Shown in pieces: positions 15,268-24,066 of a stretch of DNA of 64,000 nt. Each line of letters begins with the position of its first letter. The stretch's first letter is position 1. The DNA lies in the NCBI RefSeq assembly GCF_900109285.1, contig NZ_FNZQ01000006.1, positions 144,281 to 208,280 on the forward strand. Reading direction: 5' to 3'. The position numbers were made by a program, and so were the translations under genes. Origin of the DNA: Jannaschia helgolandensis. Its GTDB lineage: Bacteria > Pseudomonadota > Alphaproteobacteria > Rhodobacterales > Rhodobacteraceae. The notes below the pieces were generated by a model. That model worked only from the letters and a program-made list of their open reading frames with translations, ran no database searches and had not been told where the DNA came from.

Positions 15268-17730
15268 TTAAGGTACGGGCAACAGGGTCGTGATCCCGAC
15301 TGCACCGGCGCGCGCCAGATCGGGGTCCAGCGTCATCGGTATGTATTCGCCACGTCGCCACAACTCGCCCAGGTCGTCGTAATACTTGGACAGCGGATGC
15401 CCTGACTGCCCGGTCGAGGTGATGAAGACGCTGCTTTCCGGGTCGGCAAAGTCATAGACGCCGCGATAGGTCGCCGCCTGTACGTTCAGGAACGGGTCGG
15501 GCAACTCGCCACTGGTGCGCCCGCGTTGCAGCGTATGATCGCCGCCGGAGGTCGATTGGCGAATATTCACGATCAGTCCCAGACCGGGAATGTCGCCCAG
15601 AACGGGGTGGTCCGACCGGGCCTCGTGCGCATCGCCCCAGCGCCATGCCTCGACACGGGAGCCATAGCGGTCTTCCAGAAACTGCAGCGCATCGTCCAGC
15701 GACTGGCGCGCGATCTCGGTGCAGGTTTCCGGCGCGGTCGACTGAATGACATCGCACCACGCGCCCGCGCCGTCCGTGTTGCGGAAGACACGTTCGATGA
15801 ACAGCGGCTCCATCAGGGGGTATTCCGATGTAAGCGGGCCAAGGTCGTCGCGGATCAGACGCTGTTGCAGGAATCGCATCCATGCGGAGTAGATCAGCGG
15901 CTCTGGCAGGTGTTCGGACATCTCGCCGTTCCATGCGGCCAGCAGTTCCAGCGCCACCTGCCTGCGCCGTTGCACACTGTCGGCGGGGGCGGAATCTCCG
16001 GTGAACCACAGATCCCGCCCGACCAGCGGCAGCAGCGATCGCGCGGCGAAAGACACGGTGTCCAGCTGCGCTTCCATCAGGGAGGCGCGGGTATGCACGT
16101 CGCGGGCCTGCAACAGGCGCTCCATGCGTTGCACCCGCTGACTGTCGCCCCATACGAAACTCAGATGATCGGGGAACGGCGTATCGACAGTCTTGTTGTT
16201 GGTATTGCCCAGCAACCCTCCCTCGGGGTCGGTCCAGACGGGATTCTCTTCGAAGGGTTTCGTGCCCTTCCAACGATTGGCCTCGACCCAGCCCGGTGCG
16301 GGGATGCGGCCCTGGGACTGATGCAGTTCGTCCCGGTCGGGCTGACGGCCCATCACCTGCATGGCGATACGCTTGCCATCGGTCAGCATCAGGTTCTGCG
16401 ACGGCGCGACGAAATACCTGGCGGCAGCCAATCCTTCGTCCAGATCTGCGGCCCGCATCAAATCCAGCCCCGTGCGCAGCGACGTGTCGTCTTCGGCCAG
16501 CGCGGTCCAGGAGAGGGCGGGGACATAGCCCTGCGGGGTTACCGTTCCCAGATCGAACTGGCGTCCCGTCAGAATCGGGCCATTGACGCTCCGTCGCAGG
16601 GTCAGCGTGACGGGTTGGGCATCCTTGATTTTGATGATCGTCCGCTCGGTCTCGAAATCGGCCCATCCGTCTGGGGTGCGATACTGAGTGATGTCATCGG
16701 GGTTCAACTGCTCCATCATCACGTCCTGATCGTCCATGTAACTGGATGTCAGGCCCCAGCCCAGCTGGTTTGTCCGGCCAACCATAACGACAGGTATGCC
16801 GGGGATCGTACCGCCGATGGCGCCACCCGTCGATAGCTGCAACCGCGCCAGATAGAAGATCGTCGGTGCCGTCAGCCCCATATGCGGATCGTTGGCCAGC
16901 AGGGCGCCCCCGGCGGCCGCTCGTTCGGCGGCGACGGCGAAGGCATTGGACGCGCCCGACAGACCACGGCGCGGAACGGGCCACAAAAACGGGTCATCTT
17001 CGGGGTCGGCTTGGGCGAATTGGGTCTGCGACAGCGTCGGGAAAAGATCACTCGCCAGAACAACCTTGCCCTTGCCGGGAACGTCGGGATGCAGGTCGCG
17101 AAGACGCTCCTCCGGCAGGATCAGCGAGGCGCGGGCGCGCAGCACTTCTTCACTGGCCTGTCCGGACAATTGCAGCGCCATCAGCTTGACGATCGCGATG
17201 CTGTCGGCGGGTTGCCACGGGGCGATCTGAGGTTCGAACAGGAAAAACTCGGGCGCGCCACGTCCGCGCGCCTCGCGGTTTATGACCTCGATCCGGGCAT
17301 TCACGCCGGCGGAATAAGCCTCCAGCATCGCCAGCGTTTCGTCGTCCTGCGCCGCGACCGACCGTACGGCGGCACGGTATAGGCCAAGGCGGCGCAGCAA
17401 TTCGTCGGTGCGCAGGGTACGCTGGCCGAACAATTCCGACAGCTTGCCCTGCGCCGTGCGCCGCATCAGCGTCATCTGCCACAACCTGTCCTGCGCATGG
17501 GCATAGCCCAGCCCGAAGAACACGTCGGCATCCGTTTCGCCGAAAATGTGGGGAACATTGTAGGTATTGCGCACGATCTCGACCGGAGCTGTCAGTCCGG
17601 CGACGACCTCGGTCGCGTCATAGTCGGGCAGGCTGCGCCAGGCCAGCCAGTAGACAACGCCGATGGCCAGACCGGCCAGCAGCAGGACAGCCGCAACGAT
17701 ACGGAATGTCCAGCGGAACAGACGCTCCAT
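15268..17730 (-). CDS. Penicillin acylase family (Ntn) hydrolase, membrane-anchored
   Basis: 820 aa. An N-terminal hydrophobic segment (about residues 12-32) should anchor or export it. Then come the alpha-chain motifs VEIVRNTYNVPHIFGETDAD and GLGYAHAQDRLWQM, and the autocleavage junction GLSGASNAFAV, where Ser261 would become the beta-chain nucleophile. ANDPHMGLTAP and the later beta-chain GNTNNKTVD follow. The length fits unprocessed precursors. Family members cleave amides such as beta-lactams, N-acyl-homoserine lactones or cyclic lipopeptides; the substrate cannot be read here. It is convergent with the PIN gene and divergent from the dehydrogenase. Confidence 0.88.
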   Translation of the reverse strand: MERLFRWTFRIVAAVLLLAGLAIGVVYWLAWRSLPDYDATEVVAGLTAPVEIVRNTYNVPHIFGETDADVFFGLGYAHAQDRLWQMTLMRRTAQGKLSELFGQRTLRTDELLRRLGLYRAAVRSVAAQDDETLAMLEAYSAGVNARIEVINREARGRGAPEFFLFEPQIAPWQPADSIAIVKLMALQLSGQASEEVLRARASLILPEERLRDLHPDVPGKGKVVLASDLFPTLSQTQFAQADPEDDPFLWPVPRRGLSGASNAFAVAAERAAAGGALLANDPHMGLTAPTIFYLARLQLSTGGAIGGTIPGIPVVMVGRTNQLGWGLTSSYMDDQDVMMEQLNPDDITQYRTPDGWADFETERTIIKIKDAQPVTLTLRRSVNGPILTGRQFDLGTVTPQGYVPALSWTALAEDDTSLRTGLDLMRAADLDEGLAAARYFVAPSQNLMLTDGKRIAMQVMGRQPDRDELHQSQGRIPAPGWVEANRWKGTKPFEENPVWTDPEGGLLGNTNNKTVDTPFPDHLSFVWGDSQRVQRMERLLQARDVHTRASLMEAQLDTVSFAARSLLPLVGRDLWFTGDSAPADSVQRRRQVALELLAAWNGEMSEHLPEPLIYSAWMRFLQQRLIRDDLGPLTSEYPLMEPLFIERVFRNTDGAGAWCDVIQSTAPETCTEIARQSLDDALQFLEDRYGSRVEAWRWGDAHEARSDHPVLGDIPGLGLIVNIRQSTSGGDHTLQRGRTSGELPDPFLNVQAATYRGVYDFADPESSVFITSTGQSGHPLSKYYDDLGELWRRGEYIPMTLDPDLARAGAVGITTLLPVP

Positions 17731-17803
17731 ACTTCCCCCTGTTGACCCCCTTGGTCGGGGCCGATCTAACCTTCACGACGAGTAGATGCAAAGGGAGGCC
17801 ATC

Positions 17804-18679
17804 ATGGCAAATGTCGCGTTTCTGGGAATGGGTGTGATGGGGGCACCGATGGCGGGCCACCTGGCAAAGGCCGGACACGATGTCTGCGTCTACAACCGCA
17901 CGTCCGCCAAGGCGGAATCCTGGGTCGAAGTTCATGAAGGGACATCAGCCGAAACCCCCCGCGCCGCTGCGGCGGGTCGCGACATCGTGATGGCCTGCGT
18001 CGGCAATGACGACGATCTGCGCGGTGTCTGCCTGGGCGACGACGGGGCCTTCGCGGGCATGGCGGAAGGGGCGCTGTTCGTCGATCACACGACCGTATCC
18101 GCCGAGGTGACACGCGAATTGGCGGCGGCGGCGGCCGAGAAGGGCATCGCTTGGGTCGACGCGCCGGTCAGCGGCGGACAGGCGGGCGCGGAGAATGGCC
18201 AGCTGGTCATCATGTGCGGCGGCGCGCAGGACGACTATGATCGGGCCGAGCCGGTAATGGCTGCCTTCGCCAAGGTTTCGCGCAGAATGGGTGACGTGGG
18301 TGCGGGCCAATTGACCAAGATGGTTAACCAGATCTGCATCGCGGGACTGGTGCAGGGCTTGTCCGAAGCGATGCTGTTCGCGCAGAAGGCCGGACTGGAC
18401 GGCGAAGCGGTGGTTGATGTCATTCAGGGCGGTGCCGCCGGATCGTGGCAGATGGTCAACCGCCACAAGACGATGCTGGAGGGCAAGTTCGATCATGGCT
18501 TCGCCGTCGACTGGATGCGTAAGGATTTGCGGATTTGCCTGTCGGAAGCCGAGAACATCGGAGCGCCGTTGCCGGGCACGGCTCTGATCGATCAGTATTA
18601 CAAGGATGTGCAGGCGATGGGGGGCGGACGATGGGACACATCGAGCCTGATTGCACGGCTCAAGGCGTTGGGGGCATAG
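17804..18679 (+). CDS. NAD(P)-dependent beta-hydroxyacid dehydrogenase (HIBADH family)
   Basis: 291 aa. N-terminal Rossmann motif VAFLGMGVMGAPMAGHLAKAG, substrate motif DAPVSGGQAGAENGQL and catalytic-lysine region GAGQLTKMVNQICIAG are all present; the C-terminal helical domain ends the protein at normal length. The ATG at 17804 has GGGAGG upstream. The family includes 3-hydroxyisobutyrate, tartronate semialdehyde and glyoxylate/succinic-semialdehyde reductases. The neighbours do not tell which one this is. Confidence 0.88.
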   Translation: MANVAFLGMGVMGAPMAGHLAKAGHDVCVYNRTSAKAESWVEVHEGTSAETPRAAAAGRDIVMACVGNDDDLRGVCLGDDGAFAGMAEGALFVDHTTVSAEVTRELAAAAAEKGIAWVDAPVSGGQAGAENGQLVIMCGGAQDDYDRAEPVMAAFAKVSRRMGDVGAGQLTKMVNQICIAGLVQGLSEAMLFAQKAGLDGEAVVDVIQGGAAGSWQMVNRHKTMLEGKFDHGFAVDWMRKDLRICLSEAENIGAPLPGTALIDQYYKDVQAMGGGRWDTSSLIARLKALGA

Positions 18680-18990
18680 GCGGAGGCACGGGCCAGAACC
18701 GTACAAGTCTCGATCTCCAGACTGTCGAGTAGGCTGCGGACGTCACCGGCGAAACAGCCATGCCAGTCGCCGCTGTGCAACGGCTTGTCGGTGTCGCCAA
18801 CCCGCCCGGAACAAGGCCGCGTGCGGCCACCGGGCGCGCGCCTGCCCGTCCGGGCGGCTTGGCGCGGTGCTGCCGTGGTGCGGAACGTGACGGCAGAGGG
18901 GTGGAACGGGGATAAAGTGGGATTCACGGGCGGTGCGGCACCATCACACGGACAGGCGCGCGCCCGGCGTGGGGGCGGATAGGGGCATTG
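18680..18990. other. Intergenic stretch with no recognisable gene
   Basis: About 310 nt, GC-rich, without a reading frame that has both a ribosome site and protein-like composition. It lies directly next to the duplicated substrate-binding-protein remnant and may itself be leftover from that rearrangement. Confidence 0.5.
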
Positions 18991-18992
18991 TC

Positions 18993-19017
18993 AAAAAGGG
19001 CGCCCTCCCGGACGCCC
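18993..19017 (-). terminator. Terminator carried with the duplicated gene fragment
   Basis: On the minus strand an 8-bp stem (19010-19017 with 18998-19005, one G-U pair, 4-nt loop) is followed by five T. It occupies the same place relative to the gene remnant as the terminator at 20871-20895 does relative to the intact gene. Confidence 0.75.
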
Positions 19018-19041
19018 CCTCCTTCACCGAAGAACCAAGCC

Positions 19042-19268
19042 TCAGTTCAGCGCCTGATCCATAATCATCGACGTCCAAGCCCCCTCGGGCGCTTCCGAAA
19101 TTACTGGGTCGGAGCCGCCGGCCAGCAATCTATCGACCGTACGCTGATAATCGGCCTCGTCCAGCGATCCGTCCGACCCGGCGGTCAGCTTGGCGGTTTC
19201 GCCCATCATGCGGACTTGGTGGGCCGCGGTCTCGTCGTTGCCCGGGACGATGGCGGCGGTTTCCCAGC
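19042..19268 (-). pseudogene. Decayed 3' copy of the pyrimidine-type ABC binding-protein gene
   Basis: The minus strand encodes about 75 residues nearly identical to the C-terminus of the binding protein at 20918-21913: the remnant reads MGETAKLTAGSDGSLDEADY where the intact gene reads MGEIAKLTAGSNGALDEADY, and both end TDQALN or MDQALN. Similarity starts near ETAAIVPGNDET and ends at the stop; the first three quarters of the gene are missing, and sequence upstream is unrelated. Three residues are deleted next to the break. The copy is not expected to be functional. Confidence 0.85.
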
Positions 19269-19272
19269 GAAT

Positions 19273-19297
19273 GGAACGTTTGATCGAGACAGGTGTT
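19273..19297 (+). promoter_or_regulatory. EcfG-like promoter candidate for the YciF-type gene
   Basis: GGAAC (19273-19277), a 16-nt spacer and TGTT (19294-19297), 60 nt before the start codon. The EcfG general-stress consensus is GGAAC-N16/17-CGTT; the -10 half matches 3 of 4. It is supported mainly by the similar motifs before three other probable stress genes in this window. Confidence 0.35.
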
Positions 19298-19357
19298 GGC
19301 CTGCGCGGCACGTGATGCCGTTCGTAAAACAATTTCATCATCGGAGAGGACGCGACG

Positions 19358-19864
19358 ATGGCCAAGGTCAAGACACTTGAAGATCTGTTTCTCGATACGT
19401 TGAAGGATATCTACTATGCCGAACGCAAGATCCTGAAGGCTCTGCCCAAGATGAAACGCGCGGCGACCAACGAGAAGTTGGCCGCGGCGTTCGACAAGCA
19501 CCTTGGCGAAACGGAAGAACAGATCGAACGCCTTCAGAAGGTTTTCGAAATCCTCGGCAAGCCCGCGCGTGGCAAGACATGCGATGCAATCGAGGGGATC
19601 ATCTCGGAGGCCGAAGAAATCATCGAAGAGTTCAAGGGCAGTCCGGCCTTGGATGCGGGCCTGATCTCGTCCGCTCAAGCCGTCGAGCACTATGAGATTA
19701 CGCGCTACGGGACCCTTCACCGTTGGGCGAAGGAACTGAACATGGGTGATGCGGCAAAACTGCTGGATGAAACGTTGCAGCAGGAATGGAAGACCGACGC
19801 CGATCTGACCAAACTTGCGGACAAGACGGTCAACGATGCAGCGAAATCGCCCGTTGGAGCCTGA
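19358..19864 (+). CDS. Ferritin-like stress protein, YciF/YciE family (DUF892)
   Basis: 168 aa, all-helical. The family opening is clear: LEDLFLDTLKDIYYAERKIL, then LPKMKRAATNEKLAAAFDKH and ETEEQIERLQKVFE. The later EHYEITRYGTL carries the second set of putative metal-binding Glu/His residues of a four-helix ferritin-like bundle. GGAGAGG lies upstream of the ATG. DUF892 proteins are induced by osmotic and stationary-phase stress; biochemical function is unsettled. A hairpin terminator follows the stop. Confidence 0.9.
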   Translation: MAKVKTLEDLFLDTLKDIYYAERKILKALPKMKRAATNEKLAAAFDKHLGETEEQIERLQKVFEILGKPARGKTCDAIEGIISEAEEIIEEFKGSPALDAGLISSAQAVEHYEITRYGTLHRWAKELNMGDAAKLLDETLQQEWKTDADLTKLADKTVNDAAKSPVGA

Positions 19865-19926
19865 GGCCTGAGATCGTCTTTCAACTATGGGAGAGGCGAT
19901 GACGTCAGGTTCACCCCCCGAAGCGG

Positions 19927-19954
19927 AAAAATGGCACCCGGCGGTGCCATTTTT
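19927..19954. terminator. Bidirectional terminator between YciF-type and DUF421 genes
   Basis: A perfect 9-bp stem (19930-19938 with 19943-19951) and 4-nt loop, flanked by A residues on the left and T residues on the right, so it can end transcripts from both strands. It lies 63 nt after the YciF-type stop and 23 nt after the DUF421 stop. Confidence 0.85.
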
Positions 19955-19976
19955 TGGCTGTGAGCCGGATTTGCAG

Positions 19977-20693
19977 TCAAGAGCCGTACTGTTCAGCCAG
20001 CACGGCATGTGTCCAGGTCTTGTTGCCGCAACGGGGGCATGCAGTCAGTGTCCTGCCGGAGTCTTGTATGACCGTGCCGCATTTGCAGCAGGCCGCCCCT
20101 GTTCCGGTAACGACCGTGCCGGGGCCGAATTTTTCCGGAGGACATACACTCCATGCGGGTTCGATCGGCAGTCCGGGGCGTGGGGGCCTGGCGCGAAAGG
20201 TGCTTAACCGTCCGGAGGACTCGAGATATGCCTGCCGCACGGCGCCAAGGTTGACATAGCCCTGCTCGCGCAGACCCTCGAAGAGTTCGCTTTTGCCGAG
20301 TTTGCTTTTACGCAGGGTCTCCATATTGATCACGCCATCGCTGACTACCTCTGACGTTACGCCGTCGATGATTTCTTCTATCGGCTTGTATTGAAATATC
20401 AGAACATCGAGGAACTTGTTTATGAGCACCACGATGGTGATGACCAGCATGGCGTGCAGTATCGGCACCTCCGGGTAGAACATCGCATCGCCCACCGCTG
20501 AGCCCAGCGCGATGACAAGCAGGAATTCGACTACCGACATCTGCGCGATGCCTCGCCCGCCGACCCAGCGGATCAGAAGAAGGGCATAGGCGTAGATCAC
20601 GAAAGTTCGGAATACGATCTCAAGGTAGAACAGCGCCGGATCTGTCCCGAAGAACATACGCATCAAATCGAATGGAACGATTGGATCTTCCAT
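19977..20693 (-). CDS. DUF421 (YetF family) membrane protein with C-terminal zinc ribbon
   Basis: 238 aa. Three N-terminal membrane helices (about residues 20-110, with RTFVIYAYALLLIRWVGGRG and FLLVIALGSAVGDAM typical of YetF) are followed by the soluble YetF domain (DGVINMETLRKSKLGKSELF, LREQGY). The last 40 residues hold two cysteine knuckles (CCKCGTV and CPRCGNK), probably binding zinc; this ribbon is an addition to the basic YetF layout. The family is linked to stress and spore physiology, with no established activity. An EcfG-like motif lies 76 nt before the start. Confidence 0.85.
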   Translation of the reverse strand: MEDPIVPFDLMRMFFGTDPALFYLEIVFRTFVIYAYALLLIRWVGGRGIAQMSVVEFLLVIALGSAVGDAMFYPEVPILHAMLVITIVVLINKFLDVLIFQYKPIEEIIDGVTSEVVSDGVINMETLRKSKLGKSELFEGLREQGYVNLGAVRQAYLESSGRLSTFRARPPRPGLPIEPAWSVCPPEKFGPGTVVTGTGAACCKCGTVIQDSGRTLTACPRCGNKTWTHAVLAEQYGS

Positions 20694-20768
20694 GGCGTGG
20701 TGTCCTCAGGGGTCGCTTCGATGGAACAACTATCGGTGTTGGTTGTGATTTTGCCGGCCCTCGGACGG

Positions 20769-20794
20769 AACCCTTGCTTTCGGCTTTTTGTTCC
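20769..20794 (-). promoter_or_regulatory. EcfG-like promoter candidate for the DUF421 gene
   Basis: On the minus strand GGAAC (20794-20790), a 17-nt spacer and GGTT (20772-20769). It matches GGAAC-N16/17-CGTT in all but the first -10 base. The start codon is 76 nt downstream. Confidence 0.4.
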
Positions 20795-20870
20795 TTTCAT
20801 GCGTTTGCCCTGATCCACTGGAGCCGGAGATCGGCCGTCATCGAATTAGCCGCGCATATCCGCCGAACGG

Positions 20871-20895
20871 AAAGGGGCGCCCCGCGAGACGCCCC
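20871..20895 (-). terminator. Terminator after the pyrimidine importer operon
   Basis: On the minus strand 20888-20895 pairs with 20874-20881 (8 bp, one G-U, 6-nt loop), followed by TTT. It begins 23 nt after the binding-protein stop and is paralogous to the hairpin at 18993-19017. Confidence 0.7.
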
Positions 20896-20917
20896 CTCCT
20901 TCACCAAACACCAAGCC

Positions 20918-21913
20918 TCAGTTCAGCGCCTGATCCGTAATCACCGACGTCCAGGCCCCTTCCGGCGCTTTCGAGATCACCGGATCGGACCCGCCTGCCA
21001 GCAGGGTATCGACCGTGCGCTGGTAGTCGGCCTCGTCCAATGCGCCGTTCGAGCCCGCCGTCAGCTTGGCGATTTCGCCCATCATGCGAACCTGATGCGC
21101 CTCGGTCTGGGCGCCGGTTTCGTCATTTTCCAGAACGATCTCGGCGGCCTCCTGCGGGTTCTCCTCGGCGTATTTCCAGCCTTTCATCGAGGCGCGGACG
21201 AAGCGGGTCATCTTGTCGACGAAGACCTCGTCTTCCAGGTTGTCTTCCAGAACCCAGATGCCGTCTTCCAGCGTGGCGACGCCCATGTCCTCGTATTTGA
21301 AGGTGACGAGTTCATCCTCGGACACGCCCGCGTCGAGCACCTGGCCGTATTCGTTGTAGGTCATGGTCGAGATGCAGTCGGCCTGACGTTGCAGCAGGGG
21401 ATCGACGTTGAAGCCCTGTTTCAGGACGGTCACGCCGTCGTCGCCGCCGTCGGTCGGGATGCCCTCCTGCGACATCCACGACAGGAACGGGTATTCGTTG
21501 CCGAAGAACCAGACGCCGATGGTCTTGCCGATGAAGTCCTGCGGGCCGGTGATGCCGGTGTCCTTCCAGCAGGTCAGCATCAGGCCGGAGGTCTTGAAGG
21601 GCTGCGCGATGTTGACGACGGGCAGGCCCTTTTCGCGCGCCGACAGGGCCGAGGGCATCCAGTTGAGCATGGCGTCCGCGCCGCCGCCCGCGAGGACCTG
21701 CGGCGGGGCGATGTCGGGGCCGCCGGGCTGAATCGTGACGTCGAGGTTTTCTTCGTCGTAGAAGCCCTTGTCCTTGGCGACGTAATATCCGGCGAACTGC
21801 GCCTGCGTGACCCACTGCAATTGCAGGGTTACCGAGTTCGCGTGCGCATCGGCGAAGGCCGGGGCGGTCAGGCCTGCGACGGCAAGTCCTGCGGAAGCTA
21901 TCAGATGTTTCAT
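20918..21913 (-). CDS. ABC importer substrate-binding protein, NMT1/ThiY-like (pyrimidine type)
   Basis: 331 aa with a Sec signal peptide (MKHLIASAGLAVAGLTAPAFA). The mature protein has the NMT1/THI5 fold signature LQLQWVTQAQFAGYYVAKDKG and a ligand-loop GGGADAMLNW. ThiY and its relatives bind pyrimidines or related heterocycles, and with hydA, hyuC and preTA next door a uracil, thymine or dihydropyrimidine ligand is likely. It is the last gene of the importer operon, 58 nt after the second permease, and is followed by a terminator. A truncated copy lies at 19042-19268. Confidence 0.85.
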   Translation of the reverse strand: MKHLIASAGLAVAGLTAPAFADAHANSVTLQLQWVTQAQFAGYYVAKDKGFYDEENLDVTIQPGGPDIAPPQVLAGGGADAMLNWMPSALSAREKGLPVVNIAQPFKTSGLMLTCWKDTGITGPQDFIGKTIGVWFFGNEYPFLSWMSQEGIPTDGGDDGVTVLKQGFNVDPLLQRQADCISTMTYNEYGQVLDAGVSEDELVTFKYEDMGVATLEDGIWVLEDNLEDEVFVDKMTRFVRASMKGWKYAEENPQEAAEIVLENDETGAQTEAHQVRMMGEIAKLTAGSNGALDEADYQRTVDTLLAGGSDPVISKAPEGAWTSVITDQALN

Positions 21914-21971
21914 GTCTCTCTCTCTGCTGTTGTGCGGACGGGTTGGACCGTGCGCTTGTCAGGGGCGGATG

Positions 21972-22898
21972 TCATCCCCGCCCTCTTTGTGAAGGATGCC
22001 AGAACGTCAGGCGTTTTTCCAACATGGCGATGGCCCCGTACCAGAGGCTTCCGGTCACGGCGGCAACGACGATTGCGGCCCAGACGACCGGCAGGTTCAG
22101 GCGTCCGACCTCTGTCGAGATGCGAAAGCCCAGGCCGAAGGTGGGACTGCCGAAAAATTCGGCGACGATGGCCCCGATGAGGGCAAGCGTGGTGGCGATT
22201 TTCAGGCCGTTGAACACGAAGGGCAGGGCGGAGGGCGCGCGGAGGTAACGCAGGTCCTGTCCCGCGGAGGCGCCGTAGGTGCGCATCAGGTCGCGCTGCA
22301 TGGATGTCGTGTCGGCAAGCCCCGCGACGGTGTTCACGAGCACCGGGAAGAAGACCATGACGACGACGACGGCGGCCTTGCTTTCCCAGCCGAAGCCGAA
22401 CCACATCACAAGGATGGGCGCGGTGCCGACGATCGGCAGGGCCGCGACGAAGTTTCCGACCGGGAGAAGGCCACGGCGCAGGAAATCGGAGCGCGCCACC
22501 AGAAGGGCCGTGGCGATGCCGGCGGTGCTGCCTATCAGCCAGCCGCCGAGTGCGCCTTTGAGCACGGTCTGGACGAAATCGGCCCGGAGCATGTTGGTAT
22601 TTTCGGCAAGCGCCACGGCGATCTGTGTCGGGGCGGGCAGAATGACGCCGGGCACGTTGAACAGCCGGACGGTCAGTTCCCACAAGATCAGGAGCGTCAG
22701 GCCAAACAGAACAGGCGCGGCCCATGTGCCCGCCGTCGTCCGTGCCACGCCGACGTTGACCGCCCAGAGTGCCAGCCAGACCGCGAGCACAAGCGCCAGT
22801 TGCCATCCCACAAGGAACGCGACGCCGATCAGGACAAACCCGCCGAGGGCCAGACCCCACGGGGCCAGTCGAGCGGGCCTGTGCGCGGCGACAGTCAT
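21972..22898 (-). CDS. ABC importer permease (second), pyrimidine type
   Basis: 308 aa, BPD_transp_1 permease of the SsuC/ThiX class, with about 7 membrane helices. Two hydrophobic segments come first, then the permease core LKGALGGWLIGSTAGIATAL and the EAA-like loop (RTYGASAGQDLRYLRAPSAL). The start at 22898 overlaps the stop of the first permease (ATGA), giving translational coupling. Together the two permeases form the heterodimeric channel. Confidence 0.88.
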   Translation of the reverse strand: MTVAAHRPARLAPWGLALGGFVLIGVAFLVGWQLALVLAVWLALWAVNVGVARTTAGTWAAPVLFGLTLLILWELTVRLFNVPGVILPAPTQIAVALAENTNMLRADFVQTVLKGALGGWLIGSTAGIATALLVARSDFLRRGLLPVGNFVAALPIVGTAPILVMWFGFGWESKAAVVVVMVFFPVLVNTVAGLADTTSMQRDLMRTYGASAGQDLRYLRAPSALPFVFNGLKIATTLALIGAIVAEFFGSPTFGLGFRISTEVGRLNLPVVWAAIVVAAVTGSLWYGAIAMLEKRLTFWHPSQRGRG

Positions 22899-23890
22899 GA
22901 CAAGCCCATGCGTTTCAGGGTCACGCGCTGCGCCAGCCCGATGGCCGCCACCAGTGCCGCAGCGACGATGGCCGCACCGAACAGAGCCGACCAGATCTGC
23001 ACCGTCTGGCCGTAGTAGCTGCCCGCCAGAAGCCGCGCGCCGAGGCCCGACACGGCGCCGGTCGGAAATTCGCCCACGATGGCGCCGACGAGCGCGGCGG
23101 CAACCGCGATCTTCAGCGAGGTGAACAGATAGGGCAGCGACGTCGGCAGGCGCAGTGACAGCAGGGTGCGGGTGGCCGAGGCATTCCATGTCCGCATCAG
23201 GTCGAGGTCCGAGGGGCTGGGCGCGCGCAACCCCTTCACCATGCCGACCGTGACCGGGAAGAACGACAGATAGGCCGAGATGATCGCCTTGGGCAGCACC
23301 CCCTGCACGCCGATGGAATTGAGCACCACGATAATCATCGGCGCGATGGCGAGGATCGGGATGGTCTGCGACGCGATGGCCCAGGGCATGACGCTGAGGT
23401 CCATGAGACGCGAATGCACGATGCCCACGGCCAGCGCGATACCGGCCAGCGATCCGATCACGAAACCCAAGAGCGTGGGGGCCAGCGTGATGCCCGCGTG
23501 GCGCACGAGGCTGCGTTTGGAGGTGACGTTCTGGTTGACCGTGCTGTCCCACAATTCCGCCAGCACCTGATGCGGCGAAGGCAGGCGGGGTCGGTCCTGC
23601 GCAAAGGCGCGGGCCACGGCCTGGGATGGTTCGGCCAGCGTCAGGGCGAAGCCGCTCATGTTGCGCCGCTCGGACGCGGTGGCAGGGGTCAGGACGATGC
23701 CCTCGCGTTCGGCCAGCATCAGGCTGTTCTGCGCGTTCATCGGTATGGCGGCCAGATACCAGAGTGCAATCAGCGCGGCGACGACGGCAAGAACGGGGCC
23801 AAGCCGATGGTGCATCCCGCGCATGGCCAGCGCGACCCTGCCGGACCGCCCGATGCCCGCGCCGGGGGCAGAGATCTGCGTATCCGTCAC
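22895..23890 (-). CDS. ABC importer permease (first), pyrimidine type
   Basis: 331 aa, SsuC/ThiX-class permease. One N-terminal helix (VLAVVAALIALWYLAAI), a periplasmic stretch of about 80 residues (LAEREGIVLTPATASE...), then the permease core GFVIGSLAGIALAVGIVHS with EAA-loop MRTWNASATRTLLSLRLPTS. The start is a GTG at 23890 overlapping the stop of the 59-aa gene (GTGA). The long N-terminal periplasmic insertion is unusual and may contact the binding protein. Confidence 0.87.
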   Translation of the reverse strand: MTDTQISAPGAGIGRSGRVALAMRGMHHRLGPVLAVVAALIALWYLAAIPMNAQNSLMLAEREGIVLTPATASERRNMSGFALTLAEPSQAVARAFAQDRPRLPSPHQVLAELWDSTVNQNVTSKRSLVRHAGITLAPTLLGFVIGSLAGIALAVGIVHSRLMDLSVMPWAIASQTIPILAIAPMIIVVLNSIGVQGVLPKAIISAYLSFFPVTVGMVKGLRAPSPSDLDLMRTWNASATRTLLSLRLPTSLPYLFTSLKIAVAAALVGAIVGEFPTGAVSGLGARLLAGSYYGQTVQIWSALFGAAIVAAALVAAIGLAQRVTLKRMGLS

Positions 23891-24066
23891 GATCTGGCCC
23901 GCCAGCGCCGCAAGATGCGCCAGGCCGAGGTGGCGATCACGAACAGGGCCACGGCGCTGACCACCCGCCGCGCGGGAATGTCATCGAAATTGCCCGAGAA
24001 CAGGAACCAGAGCGAGATCGCGATGACGATGATGTCCGCGATGGTCTGCCAGGTGTCGCGGGTCAT
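23887..24066 (-). CDS. Small coupled membrane protein in the pyrimidine importer operon
   Basis: 59 aa, starting MTRDTWQTIADIIVIAISLW. Two hydrophobic stretches (about residues 8-24 and 35-50) end in an Arg-rich tail. The start overlaps the ATPase stop and the stop overlaps the first permease start, 4 nt each, so it is certainly translated with the importer if the operon is expressed. I recognise no family. It may be an accessory subunit or assembly factor. Confidence 0.75.
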   Translation of the reverse strand: MTRDTWQTIADIIVIAISLWFLFSGNFDDIPARRVVSAVALFVIATSAWRILRRWRARS

